DNA from: Epiperipatus broadwayi
Lineage: Eukaryota; Onychophora; Udeonychophora; Euonychophora; Peripatidae
Direction of reading: 5' to 3'
DNA: 64,000 nucleotides
Assembly (NCBI GenBank): GCA_028023455.1
Contig: JAQFVV010012536.1
Coordinates: 359,501-423,500, forward strand
Under the pieces are notes generated by a model. That model searched no databases and had not been told where the DNA came from. It saw nothing but the letters and a program-made list of their open reading frames with translations. Positions 45,401-56,489 of the stretch are shown here, piece after piece. Position 1 is the stretch's first letter. Each line of letters begins with the position of its first letter. The translations under genes were made by a program, and so were the position numbers.

Positions 45401-45545
45401 AATAAAATCATTTTATGATGTGACTTGTTTTAAGCTTGCATTACAGATATGGAATATAGGGAGTGTGCTAATAGCTCTAACAAGCTTTTTATCATAAGTG
45501 CCACAAAAGAAAGCATTTAAAGATCTCTATCTAGAATTATCAATA

Positions 45546-45587
45546 TCCCCAAACTGATTTCAATCTGTTGGATCTCCTCAGTGAGGT
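45546..45587 (-). ncRNA. Hammerhead ribozyme, type D
   Basis: CCUCA, CUGAGGA, stem II GAUC/GAUU around CAACA, GAAA, UCAGUU (cleavage triplet GUU), then UGGGGA. Stem I has five pairs. Confidence 0.75.
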
Positions 45588-45811
45588 GCTAGGATATTCA
45601 GACTTGGAGTTTTGGTGATGTTATATTGCTGAGGCTATTAATATATGGTGAGGCTGAAGTGTTTTCAGACCCATATAATTATTTAAGTTAGATATCTGGA
45701 TTTGAAGACATATAAGTGTCTGAAAATTTTAGATTTTCACGTAATAGTTAAGTATTAGATAAGTGCTCACCTTGAGTTGCTATTTTAGATCTAGTATCTA
45801 AATATCCTAGT

Positions 45812-45856
45812 GTCTCACTGATGAGAGCCAACAGTTCGAAACCGGTTTATGGATAG
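45812..45856 (+). ncRNA. Hammerhead ribozyme, type D, weak stem I
   Basis: CUGAUGA 45818-45824, stem II GAGC/GUUC, GAAA 45838-45841, palindromic stem III ACCGGU and triplet GUU. The 3' stem I strand (UAUGGA) pairs poorly with UGUCUCA. Confidence 0.62.
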
Positions 45857-45905
45857 GGATAATTCTAGATAGAGATTTTTAAAGAGCTATTAGAACACTC
45901 TCTAC

Positions 45906-45910
45906 ATTAC

Positions 45911-45989
<79 letters not shown>

Positions 45990-46095
45990 CATAGTAAAAA
46001 TAGATAGATAAATAGATAGATAGATAGACAGACAGATAAAAATAGATAAATAGATTGGCTGAACGGTAGATAGATATATTGATTGGACAGATAGA
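45906..46095. repeat. (TAGA)n microsatellite
   Basis: About 20 perfect TAGA units (45908-45988), then imperfect ones. The long open frame on the other strand is only a by-product of this repeat. Confidence 0.96.
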
Positions 46096-46658
46096 TAGCC
46101 AATAATTAAGAAATGTGTAAATTTAATACTTACTGGACAGTGAATTTAATATGTACATATATAGTATTTCAGCATTTGATTACTAATTCTTATATTGTTG
46201 TAGAGTGATTATAAAATTTATATTGTAGGATAAAAAAGTAAAATTGTTAATCTGATTATTTCTTTAAAAAATAAAGAACAATAATTTAAGATTTATTACG
46301 TTTTTTAAAAATTACAATTTTTATATAGCATAATTTAATTAAAAACGTAAAAATTTTATATAATGTAAATATACAGACATTTTCTTTTTTTTTTATTTAC
46401 TGCAAAATATAAAGAAGTCAATACAAATACAAAGAATACGATTGCTATTTAGAGTGGTAGGTTGCGAGAATTTTCATGTGACTTAAGACCTTTTTAATCA
46501 GGAAAGAAAAATATATAAATTTATAAAACTTCAAATTAAAGGTAATTGAACAATTGCCTTAATGCATCGTGTGACAATAAAGCTTACAAATCAATTAACA
46601 AGAGTTATATTCCTGATCTAAGAAAACCACACAGGACCAATAGACGATCAAGCCTTTC

Positions 46659-46742
46659 ATGGTGTCGGAGATTGTGCTACCAATCGCCGCCGCCTGCATT
46701 GAAGGTTGGTTGTTAATGTGTCTCTTGAGCCGATTTGGCTGA
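46659..46742 (+). CDS. Tiny hydrophobic frame in a GC-rich island
   Basis: A 27-codon frame, MVSEIVLPIAAACIEGWLL followed by MCLLSRFG and a stop, lies in an unusually GC-rich patch (CGCCGCCGCC). It could be a signal-peptide exon or chance. There is no downstream exon I can support, and no family is recognised. Confidence 0.15.
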   Translation: MVSEIVLPIAAACIEGWLLMCLLSRFG

Positions 46743-46749
46743 TAATAAT

Positions 46750-47940
46750 GAACTAATTACAATAGATAATCTGTCCAGATAGATTTTTATGAAATTAATT
46801 CTACTAAGCTGGTTTGTATGTGAATTTGTTTTCCGTCTGATAAGTTGGTTACAGAAACCTGAATGGAAACTTTTGAATGCGATGGTACCATGGGGTTTAA
46901 AAAATGTAGACATTAAAACATTACAAAAATAGAGGGGGGAAAATAAATTTATTATAAAAACGCAATGCTGGATAAAATAAAAAGCCAATTGTCCTAATTG
47001 ACAAAGAACTAATATAGGTCAAATCTGTATTCAGTCTACAAAATTTAGCTTAATGAATATTTCATTTAATACTTTCAATAAATACTATATATATATAAAC
47101 ACAATAAAAATATAAAAGTATAATTTAAAATTCAAATTATATATTATTAGCAGTCATATACATAATAGCAAATCACACGAAATACCAACAGCCATTATAT
47201 AGGAACACAAACATGTAGTCAGAGAAAAATACGCACATTGTGATATTATGACAATTATATAGTTCAATGATCCACAAACAATGTTCTTTGGATCTAATCC
47301 ATTCCACAAGATTTTATCAGATCCTGTTTTGTCCACCTGTTGATATTTGTTACTTATGAAAAAAGTTTCACTTATACAAACATAGATTTAAAATTTTTAA
47401 TAAAAATTGGAAATTATTATAGGATATCCTTAATATTTATTTATGAATGTTTTAATATATTTTAAATTTTTAAGGTAAATGACATCGCAATTAATGTTGC
47501 ACAGCATACATATCAATATAGCTAAGCTAAGAGCAACCCTGACGTTAAATCAATCTTTTGAGAGCATGTAATTGAGCATGGCCATGTCTTTGACCCAGCA
47601 AAGGTTAAAACTGTATGTTCTAGACGAAATAACAAGAATAAGTTTGAAGAAGCATGGCATATTCATAACAATGTCGATACTATTAATAAAGAGAATTTTG
47701 CATATTCTCATCAAAGAAATGGTCTATTTAAATTATGGTATGTCACTTACATTTATAAATAAGACTCCCTCCAATAGACTACTTACACTACGAACAGCAT
47801 TGCAGGATATTATAAATAATAAACTTTTTTTTTAAACACACACAAAAAAGTTTTATATTGAAATAAAATTTTAGCATTTTGTTGTTTATTTGATTGTTTG
47901 TTAGATTTTTCATAAACAAATACATTGTTGATTAAAATTA
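46750..47940. other. No gene recognised
   Basis: An 87-codon frame at 47572-47835 has no domain or composition that argues for a gene. Confidence 0.4.
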
Positions 47941-47955
47941 TATGAAGCATCAAGC

Positions 47956-48048
47956 ATTGGTGGTCGAGAGGTCAGTGATGCATGCTTTAGAAGCAGTTGT
48001 CGCGGGTTAGTGGATTCACTTCCGGCTGATACTATGACACATGAGAAA
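47956..48048 (+). repeat. tRNA-derived SINE
   Basis: GGTGGTCGAGAGGTCAGTGA head, GCAGTTGTCGCGGGTT, ATACTATGACACATGAG tail. More diverged than the 13.5 kb copy. Confidence 0.72.
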
Positions 48049-48476
48049 AAATATTATATGAAGCGAATTCTTGTCTAATTACAAAAATTCTCATTTTTTT
48101 TATTAAGCAGCTGGTAGTTTCATTTTGGTTCTCATAATTCAAAAATCCCGTTTAAAGAGATATTTTCTTTTATCCATTATGTAATGTAAATATTTTCTAT
48201 TTACTTTTTGTTTGTATGTTTTTTCAACATCGTACATGACAATGTAAGAAAGGTAAGTAAAATCTTAATTTTCATGTAGTTAAGTGCTTAAAGGTATATT
48301 TTATAGAAATTACTAAGCTGCAACAAAATTTAAATATTTTAATATATTTATTTAAATATTATTCAAATTATTAATATTTGTTTTAAACAATAAGGATTTT
48401 TCTTTCCTAACATATACTGTACTGTTTTTTTAATAACATATCAATGATGTCTTGTTTAGTATTGAAAAAAATCTCA

Positions 48477-49091
48477 AGCTAGGGCACAAAATAGAGATTT
48501 AAAAAACATAAAAGTGACCATCTTATCTTTCAACTTACTTCCTAGTTATATAGGCCAATCTATGAGCTAAGACACAAGATAGAAACTTTTGAATAGATAA
48601 GCATGGCCATCTTATCTTTAAACCTATTTTCTAGTTATATAAGTCATTCTATGAGCTAAGATACAATATAGAGACTTAAAAAGATAAATGTGGCCATCTT
48701 ATCTTTAAACCTATTTTCTAGTTATATAGGCCAATCTATGAGCTAAGACACAAGATACAGATTTTTAAAAAGATAAGTGGCCAGCTTATCTTTAAACATA
48801 TTTTCTAGTATGTAGATGAATCTATGAGCTAAGATACAAGATAGATACTATTAAAAAGATAAGTGTGACCATCTTATCTTTAAACCTATTTTCTAGTTAT
48901 ATAGGACAATCTATGAGCTAAGATACAAGATAGAGACTATTAAAAAGATAAGTGTGACCACCTTATCTTTATACCTATTTTCTAATTATATAGGTGATTC
49001 TATGAGCTAAAACATAATATAGAGACTTTTAAAAAGATAAGTGTGGCCATCTTATCTTTAAACCTATTTTCTACTTATATAGGCCAATCTA
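48477..49091. repeat. 88-bp minisatellite with paired GATA motifs
   Basis: Seven units of 86-89 bp start at 48477, 48565, 48654, 48741, 48827, 48916 and 49005 (AGCTA...). Most units carry AGATAAGTGTG...CATCTTATCT, an inverted pair of AGATAA words about 8-10 bp apart. AGATAA is the binding site of GATA transcription factors, so the array could bind many GATA dimers or form hairpins. The units differ by 5-15%. Confidence 0.9.
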
Positions 49092-49099
49092 AACCATCA

Positions 49100-49750
49100 C
49101 AGTTTAAAAGCAAGAAGATTTGTTTTGCAAATTTATTTTTTAAATAGTATTTGAATCTCTTAATGTATTTTATTATTTCTTCATTTATTTTTCTATTCAT
49201 TAAAAAGATGAGTTAAACATTATGAATAAAACAAATGTAGGCAGATTTAATTGTTTCATAGTTTAGTTCTGGTCAAAATATGATCTAAAACAAAATCTTG
49301 ATATAATTAAAGTATAATGTCAATATATATGTAGTAAGACTTTTTAATGAAAGTAACTTGCAAAAAGTAATCTGTCTTAAAAAAATCAGGCAATTGATTT
49401 TATTGTTGCTGTCAAAATATTTGTTTATAAAATAGTAAACTAAAGCACCATTTTAAATAAATATTCCACTGCAGATAAAGCTATTGCAATGCCCCCAAAA
49501 TATTATTGAAGGGTAAGACAATAGACATTAGATCTGATAAATACTGGGTGAGAATTTAGACAATTTTTTATCCTAATTTACTCTATAGCTATCAGAAATA
49601 AATATGCAAAATCCTAATCCTTTGAAAATAATTTTGTATAGCCCAGATTTAAACCCTAACTCATAGGTATGACAGATGTTTTTATACTTGTAAGAAATAA
49701 AGTATTCAAAATGTATGTATGTTAGATAGCAAAATATGTATGTATATAAT
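49100..49750. other. No gene recognised
   Basis: AT-rich unique-looking sequence. Confidence 0.45.
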
Positions 49751-49751
49751 A

Positions 49752-49855
<104 letters not shown>

Positions 49856-49859
49856 CAAA

Positions 49860-51200
49860 TTTTACTTATCCATTTATCAATTAATTACAAATCATTTGCT
49901 CTGAGATATGATTTGCAATTTTTTAAAAACAGTTTTGATAGGCATATTTATAAATCCATAAACCAAATTATTATAAAATGAGTTGAAACATGACTCAAAG
50001 TTTTTAAAATAGGCCCTTTTCTGCAACCAAAATTCTAGTGGTTACGAAACCCATCAGAAGGAATCATTAAATAAAAATGTCACCTATTTCTGTCCGTTAA
50101 AATTTAGAAACTGCATTAAGATCATTAATCAATTTATTTAAAAACTATTTATTGGCCTTCGCAATGAGACATATTATTGCAGCCAATTTTATGCCTTATA
50201 CATACTACATTAATAATTTTATAATTGAATCTTAAGCTAATTTGTTTGGGATACAGTTAAAAAATGACTAGTTCTAATGAAATACTTAATGTTTTAATGT
50301 CAGACTGTATACAAGCAAGTTGGTTTGGTTTCAAAGTCATATAATAGTTGAGATTTGCATATTACTGGTTTAGATAATATAAAAATTAATAATGGTAGCT
50401 GAAAATATATGGCAGTCCAATGTTCATCAGTACCGAAAGCCAATAAGGATAGGCTTTATTGTGGATTTGCTTGGCACTACTGTCTGGTAGTCATTGACTA
50501 TTCATGATAACACAAATAATGAAAAAAAAACATCTATTTTTTAAAAATTATATACAAACTTTATTAAAATTAATCATCTCAGATTTAGCTATAAAATAGT
50601 TTCATATCTTTGTATGTAAGTAGATAATGAAATCCCACATCTAATGGGGGCCTCACTTGTGCCTCATTGTATTTGTTTGTTTTTTAACATGTAATATTAA
50701 AAAGTTGAAATAAAATGTGTATTGACGAATATCAATTTCAATACAAGTTATGGGAAACATTACCTTTAGAAAGCCAAAACATATGCACTCTGGTGGAATA
50801 ATTTTGAACTAATTTTTTTTTAATTTTGTTACTTTTTCTTTTTTTCCTCTGTAATTTTAAAATTGGTACTTTGATGGAAGTAATTGTGCAAACACTATCT
50901 GGTATTTTAAGTCCATTCAGAGAACTCATGTGAGAATCACATTACTTTGCAACTAACTACAATAAAGTTATGGCAGTAAACTGTGTAACACCATCATGCC
51001 AGTAAATGAAATTTTAGATCTTCTGACTATTCATGCTAAATCTTGGCATTCATGGCAGTTGATGGAGAAACTTTGAATTCCAAAATTGGTAATGAAGTGG
51101 TTAGAGAGGTGGTGTTGCTAAAGAACAATGTCCTATGTTAGCATGGCAATAAACATTATTCACTGGTTAGATATGCTGAAGGTGCAGAGAGTGTTAGGTG
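49860..51200. other. No gene recognised
   Basis: No repeat family or coding similarity seen. Confidence 0.45.
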
Positions 51201-51386
51201 GAAATGCAGATATCCATTATATATAGTCAAAATAAGTGTCATAGATCAATTCATAGATCACATGACCCTATATCATAAGCTTGTAAGTTATAAACAGTGA
51301 GGATTGCCAATTCCTCTACAAGCTTTATGATAAATGCTTAGCCAGAGCCAGCACTTAAAATATCTCTGTCAGGAACCCCTCCCCAA

Positions 51387-51429
51387 ACCCCTGACCATGG
51401 TTTCGTGCTTTGGCACTCCTCAGAGAGGT
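51387..51429 (-). ncRNA. Hammerhead ribozyme, type C
   Basis: ACCUCU, CUGAGGA, perfect stem II GUGC/GCAC with CAAA loop, GAAA, palindromic stem III ACCAUGGU, triplet GUC, then AGGGGU pairing with ACCUCU over six positions. Every conserved hammerhead position is met. Confidence 0.9.
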
Positions 51430-51905
51430 GTCAGGGTAGGTTCAGACACTAGATCTAAAAATACCAACCCAAAGCTAAGCATTTAGCTTAAAGTTATCTA
51501 ATGAGTGGAAAATTTGAAATTATCAGACATCTACATGTCTTCAAACCCAGCTATCCAACTCAAATAGCTATAAGGGGCTGATAGATCTTCAGCCATACCA
51601 TACATTAGTAACTTACAAACTTAAGAGATAGGGTCATGTGATCTATGAATTGATCTATGATTCTTATGTTGACTATTTATAGTCTCTGCCAAAAGTCTTA
51701 TGCAATTTTTTATATTGCTATGACTACTAATATATGGTATGGCTGAAGATTTATCAGCCCCATATAGCTATTTGAGTTGGATAGCTGGGTTTGAAGACAT
51801 GTAGATGTCTGAAAATTTTACATTTTCCACTCAATAGATAACGTTTTGCTAAGTGCTTAGCTTTGGGTTGGTATTTTTAGATCTAGTGTCTGAACCTACC
51901 CTGAC

Positions 51906-51948
51906 ATCTCTCTGAGGAGTGCCAAAGCATGAAACCATGGTCAGGGGT
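51906..51948 (+). ncRNA. Hammerhead ribozyme, type C
   Basis: AUCUCU 51906-51911, CUGAGGA 51912-51918, GUGC/GCAU stem II, GAAA 51931-51934, CCAUGGUC 51935-51942, predicted cleavage after 51942, AGGGGU. Slightly weakened by two G-U pairs. Confidence 0.88.
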
Positions 51949-52342
51949 TTGGGGAGGGGTTCCTGACAGAGATATTTTAAGTGCTGGCTCTGGCTAAGCA
52001 TTTATCATAAAGCTTGTAGAGGAATTGGCAATCCTCACTGTTTATAACTTACAAGCTTAAGAGATAGGGTCATGTGATCTATGAATTGGTCTATGACTCT
52101 TATTTTGACTATTTATAGTCTCTGCCAAAGATCTTATGCAATTTTTTTATATTGCTATGACTACTAATATATGGTATGGATGAAGATCTATCAGCCCCAT
52201 ATAGCTATTTGAGTTGGATAGCTGGGTTTGAAGACATGTAGATGTCTGATAATTTCAAATTTTCCACTCAATAGATAACTTTTAGCTAAGTGCTTAGCTT
52301 TGGGTTGGTATTTTTAGATCTAGTGTCTGAACCTACCCTGAC

Positions 52343-52385
52343 ACCTCTCTGAGGAGTGCCAAAGCACGAAACCATGGTCAGGGGT
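52343..52385 (+). ncRNA. Hammerhead ribozyme, type C
   Basis: ACCUCU 52343-52348, CUGAGGA 52349-52355, stem II 52356-52367 with four perfect pairs, GAAA 52368-52371, CCAUGGUC 52372-52379, AGGGGU 52380-52385. It lies 437 bp from the previous one, so a transcript through both would release a unit-length RNA. Confidence 0.9.
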
Positions 52386-52900
52386 TTGGGGAGGGGTTCC
52401 TGACAGAGATATTTTAAATGCTGGCTCTGACTAAGCATTTATCATAAAGCTTGTAGAGGAATTGGCAATCCTCACTGTTTATCCATTATATATGTCTCTT
52501 TTTTCCAGGGATCTACATCTTTATGGATGGGTGGGCTGCAAACAATAACCTAGGCAGAATTTATAATGGCAAATATATGACTTCTGTTTGTGGATCTAGA
52601 CAACACACATACATATATATATATACAAAATATAAAGAACCTATGACTATATGGGAAACATAAGCTAAAATAGCAATTTGATACCAAATTGACATATTTT
52701 TGTCTTATCTGTAGGAATTTTCATTTAGGAGTCTTTGCAATAGTGATACCATTTTTGTTGAATTTGTAATATGTATTGCTGAGAACTATGCATTGTAGTT
52801 TGAAATTATTCTGCCAGAATGTGTATGTTTTAGCCTGCTAAAGGTAATCTTTACCCAAATCATTAGGTGTGGATATTATTGATATGAAAATGAAAAAAAT

Positions 52901-53054
52901 ATAGGGGATTTGAACTCAGACTTTCAAGAAATCTTCAACTATCCACACTATCTCACACTACTGATACACATGACCACACACATAGAAAAGATAAACAATC
53001 ACCAATATATGTATCTTATTCTGAACCAGCACTCATCAGTTGGTCCAGCTAATC
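52901..53054. mobile_element. Short type B ribozyme insertion with 11-bp TSD
   Basis: ATGAAAAAAAT occurs at 52890-52900 and 53055-53065. The insertion begins at the outer end (TAGGGGATTTGAACTCAGAC) and ends just past a decayed minus-strand hammerhead (53001-53048; GAAA changed to AAGA). The repeats are low-complexity, so the TSD call is less certain here. Confidence 0.6.
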
Positions 53055-53069
53055 ATGAAAAAAATTAGA

Positions 53070-54600
53070 TGTAATTAAAGAAGGCAAATGTAGGATTTCA
53101 TACGAAGGGGCTTTGCTTCCCATTCAATGCAATACAGTTATTGCACTTTTGTGGGTTTGGTTTTTATTTAAAATCTGATTCTTAAAAATTATTGTTTTAC
53201 ATATAATTTATTTTAATTTTTGTAAAATTAAATTAAATATTTATTTCTTGGTGGAAATATAATGTTTACATTGATATTTTATTTGAATAAATTTATTTTT
53301 ACAAAATAAGTGAATACAAATGTTTAATATGAATCAGGAAGTTAACATGAAAATGGCATTTTTTAAGATTACAAATGCTTTCTTTTACTTAAACATTATG
53401 TTTTGAAATTTCAAAATTATTTTGATTACTTTAATATATTATTTATTGAAATATGCATTAAGTAATATAAATGTATCACAATATAACCATTTTCTATGCA
53501 TACCCAAGCTGTTAATAACAGCAGCAAGCTCTCCATAAAGTAGTGTCATCCAGTGCAATCCTTGGTAAATTGTTGCATCCATAGATTACTAAGGCTTCCA
53601 CTGGGTGGCATTACTGTAGGAGAGTTTTCTACTATTAATACAAATTTAATTGAGTATAATTTTTTTAAATTTAAAAATATTTTGCTTGCTTTGAGACTAA
53701 AATTAACTTCTTGGCTTTGGTTATTTGTCACAGTTTATTACTTTTTTTATTTATTTGCAAAATTAATAAATTACACTGGAGATCATTTTTTATTTTTAAA
53801 GTTAATATTTTAATTTTAACAAATGAATTAACTATGTAAATAATTTTAATTAAAAATAAAGATTTCTACATTAAAAATAATAAGCACAAATATTTTGTTG
53901 TGAATAGCTGAAATATGTCATTGTGTGACACATACATCGATTCAAAGATGGTTCCTCAGGAATCTTAAAGATAGGACAAGTCACCTTTTTATGGGACACA
54001 CTGTGGTATTGTTCCTCAGGAGCTACCAATGATATTCAAAGATTATTACTTAAGTTTTTGCATTAGTTTTATTTTTATTTTATTTTTTTTTAAAAAAGCA
54101 TCTGTAAAATTATGTATGGCAATTTTATAAGTCGATATATTTTCAGTTTCTAAAAAAAAACTTCAATAGATTTTAAACCACCTTATCATATTTTAAAACT
54201 TCTCCAAGTATCCCCTTAGAACTCATAGCTCTTCCATTTTTACATTGCCAAAAGTTGTTGAACACTATCAAACAAATATTTCTAAAGATAAGATGGATTT
54301 AACATTAAAAGCAGTTATTTGAATTTTTATATCATTATTCAAAAAATAATCAAAATGGTTTTTCCATAGGATCCAATTGTTGTTATTCATATCATATAAA
54401 AAGTATCATTCACGGTTCTAATAAATTTATGTTATGGTTTTTTTACATTACACATTGCTTTTTAAGCATAAAAATAATCCATAGTGATTACAATCAGCAT
54501 AGAACTATATCTCCTTTGTAGTTCCAATCCGTCAGCCATTTAAAATATGTTAAAATATGTTCTTATCAGTCAAAAATCTTCTGTCTTTAAGAACTTATAT
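53070..54600. other. AT-rich DNA, no gene seen
   Basis: Overlapping opposite-strand frames at 53.55-53.8 kb show no family resemblance. Confidence 0.45.
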
Positions 54601-54770
54601 ATTGCTCAAGAAGATATACATATCACATGACCACCACTTCTTATGCTTGCTTATAACTTTTAAAACAGGCAAAACTCACTATACATATTGCCACACACAG
54701 CAAGCTAGAGTAATCAATGGATGCCAGAAGACATGCATAAAATCCCTATCTAGTGCCTACTCATCCAACA

Positions 54771-54812
54771 TCCCCAGACTAGTTTCTGGCTTGTGGCCTT
54801 CATCAGTGAGGA
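54771..54812 (-). ncRNA. Hammerhead ribozyme, type A
   Basis: UCCUCA, CUGAUGA, GGC/GCC stem II, GAAA, ACUAGU, GUC, UGGGGA all match the consensus. Confidence 0.75.
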
Positions 54813-55222
54813 GCTTTGTATCTGAGAGCATTGCACCTAGATCTTAGGATCTAATGCAACCCTCTAGCAGCCACCTTTTATCTCCACATAACTACAAAAC
54901 TATGAATCTTAAATTGAAAACACCTTAATGTTTCCAATCCAAGCTCACTAGCTTATATAGTCATATGGGCCTGAACTCAGTTCAGTACCCATACATTTTG
55001 GTGTCTTTGGTTTTTTAATCACCATAGTCATTACTATCCTATTAGGCAGGATTGGTTTTAATCCAATAAACGTCACATGACCACCGCTTCTTATGCTTGC
55101 TTATAACTGTTTTAAAACAGGCAAAATTCACTATACGTATTGCCACACACAGCAAGCTGGAGTAATCAATGGATTCCAAAAGTCTTGTGCATAAAATCCC
55201 TATCTAGTGCCTTCTCATACAA

Positions 55223-55266
55223 CATCACCAGATTAGTTTTTGGCTTGTGGCCTTCATCAGTGATTA
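55223..55266 (-). ncRNA. Decayed hammerhead, type A
   Basis: CUGAUGA remains, but GAAA reads AAAA, stem III is changed (CUAAUC) and the stem I strands no longer match. Confidence 0.55.
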
Positions 55267-55318
55267 GTAAGGGTTGCATTAGATCCTAAGATCTGGGTGC
55301 AGTGCTCTCAGATCCAAG

Positions 55319-55363
55319 GCTCATCATTGATGAAGGCCACAAGCCAGAAACTAGTCTGGGGAT
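55319..55363 (+). ncRNA. Decayed hammerhead, type A
   Basis: C3 of the core is U (UUGAUGA). Stem II, GAAACUAGUC and UGGGGA are intact. Confidence 0.6.
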
Positions 55364-55774
55364 GTTGGATAAGTAGTCACTAGATAGGGATTTTATGCAC
55401 AAACCTTCTGGCATCTATTGATTACTCTAACTTGCTGTGCATGGCAATATTTATAGTGAGTTTTGCCTGTTTTAAAACAGTTATAAGCAAGCATGGGAAG
55501 TGGTGGTCATGTGATGTTTATTGGCTTAAAACTAATCCTACCTAATAGGATAGTAGTGACTATAGTTATTAAAGAACGAAAGACACCAAAATGTATGGAT
55601 ACTCAACTGAGTTCAGACCCATATGATTATATAAACTAGTGAACTTGGATTGGAAACATTAAGGTGTTTTCAATTTAAGACTCATAGTATTGTAGTTAAG
55701 TGGAGATAAAAGGTGGCTGCTAGAGGGTTGCATTAGATCCTAAGATCTAGGTGCAGTGCTCTCAGATACAAGGC

Positions 55775-55816
55775 TCCTCACTGATGAAGGCCACAAGCCA
55801 GAAATGAGTCTGGTGA
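55775..55816 (+). ncRNA. Hammerhead ribozyme, type A, altered stem III
   Basis: UCCUCA, CUGAUGA, stem II and GAAA are intact. Stem III reads UGAGUC, and UGGUGA gives one mismatch in stem I. Confidence 0.6.
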
Positions 55817-56224
55817 AGTTGAATGAATAGGCACTAGAAAGGGATTTTATGCACAAGCCTTTTGGCATCCATTAATTACTCTAGCTTGCTGTGTGTGGCA
55901 ATACATAGTTTGTTTTGCCTGTTTTAAAGATATACATATATTTTAATATTCTTTCTTAGTGAAAATGTACATTAATAAAATAATAATTGTCACAAAAAAA
56001 GTAAAAATTTTGTGTTTGCAAATGAAGAGTAAATAGAGGTTACTAATGAGTGGACCCAATTTAAAAATTAACTTATTTATTTTTGGACACATTGAGTTTT
56101 GATTTGTGCCTGTGAAGGTTGTCTCTATTTAAATAGATCCAATTCACACTTAAGAAGTAAACTTTTTCCACTATCTTTTCCTCTCTTTTTTGATTAATAC
56201 ATTGTACAGGCTCAACACCTGCAT

Positions 56225-56480
56225 TTATATATGCATGATTCAAACTCAGACTTTCACATGACCCACAACTCTCAGTGCCATCTTATATTGCTAACCCATC
56301 TGATCACACATGTTGAAAAGATAAATAATCTCCAATATATGTATTTTGTGCTAAACCAGCACTCATCAGTTGGTCCAGATTACCATCTTCACACATATAT
56401 ACAATCAGTACTCAGTTTTATATTAAGATAGCCAATCTTCATATTTTAATGGACAGGCTTCAAATTACTCCAACCCACAA
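56225..56480. repeat. Type B element fragment
   Basis: TTCAAACTCAGACTTTCACA at the outer end, a decayed minus-strand hammerhead at 56332-56377 (GAAA changed to AAAA), then the inner part (GATAGCCAATCTTCATATTT). The opposing arm is absent. Confidence 0.65.
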
Positions 56481-56489
56481 CTCTCTCTT

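Larger units (their letters stand above)
45410..45905. mobile_element. Type D hammerhead-ribozyme foldback
   Basis: The left arm (GCTCTAACAAGC, ATTATCAATATCCCC) is inverted in the right arm (GGATAGGGATAATTCTAGAT, AGCTATTAGAACACTC). It carries a minus-strand and a plus-strand HHR. It shares the block AAGACATATAAGTGTCTGAA with type C and a CTAGATAG-type block with type A, so it links the families. A TAGA microsatellite begins right at its end. Confidence 0.72.
51225..52479. mobile_element. Type C ribozyme element, tandem plus inverted units, 14-bp TSD
   Basis: TATCCATTATATAT flanks it at 51211-51224 and 52480-52493. It has one minus-oriented arm (51225-51608) and then two direct plus-oriented units of about 439 bp (51609-52047 and 52048-52479). 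The units differ at only a few percent of positions. Three hammerheads lie at matching places. No coding sequence. The unit-repeat structure and TSD repeat those of the 983-1920 element. Confidence 0.85.
54624..55926. mobile_element. Type A ribozyme element, multi-unit foldback, 13-bp TSD
   Basis: AAGATATACATAT flanks it at 54611-54623 and 55927-55939. It starts CACATGACCACCACTTCTTA and ends GTTTTGCCTGTTTTA. Two direct minus-oriented units (HHR positions 54771 and about 55223, 452 bp apart) are followed by two plus-oriented units (55319 and 55775, 456 bp apart). This is the largest copy and shows the unit length clearly. No coding sequence. Confidence 0.85.

Noticed and set aside
45902-46102. 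Frame rich in SIYLSIYL
   Set aside because: It is the translation of the TAGA microsatellite.
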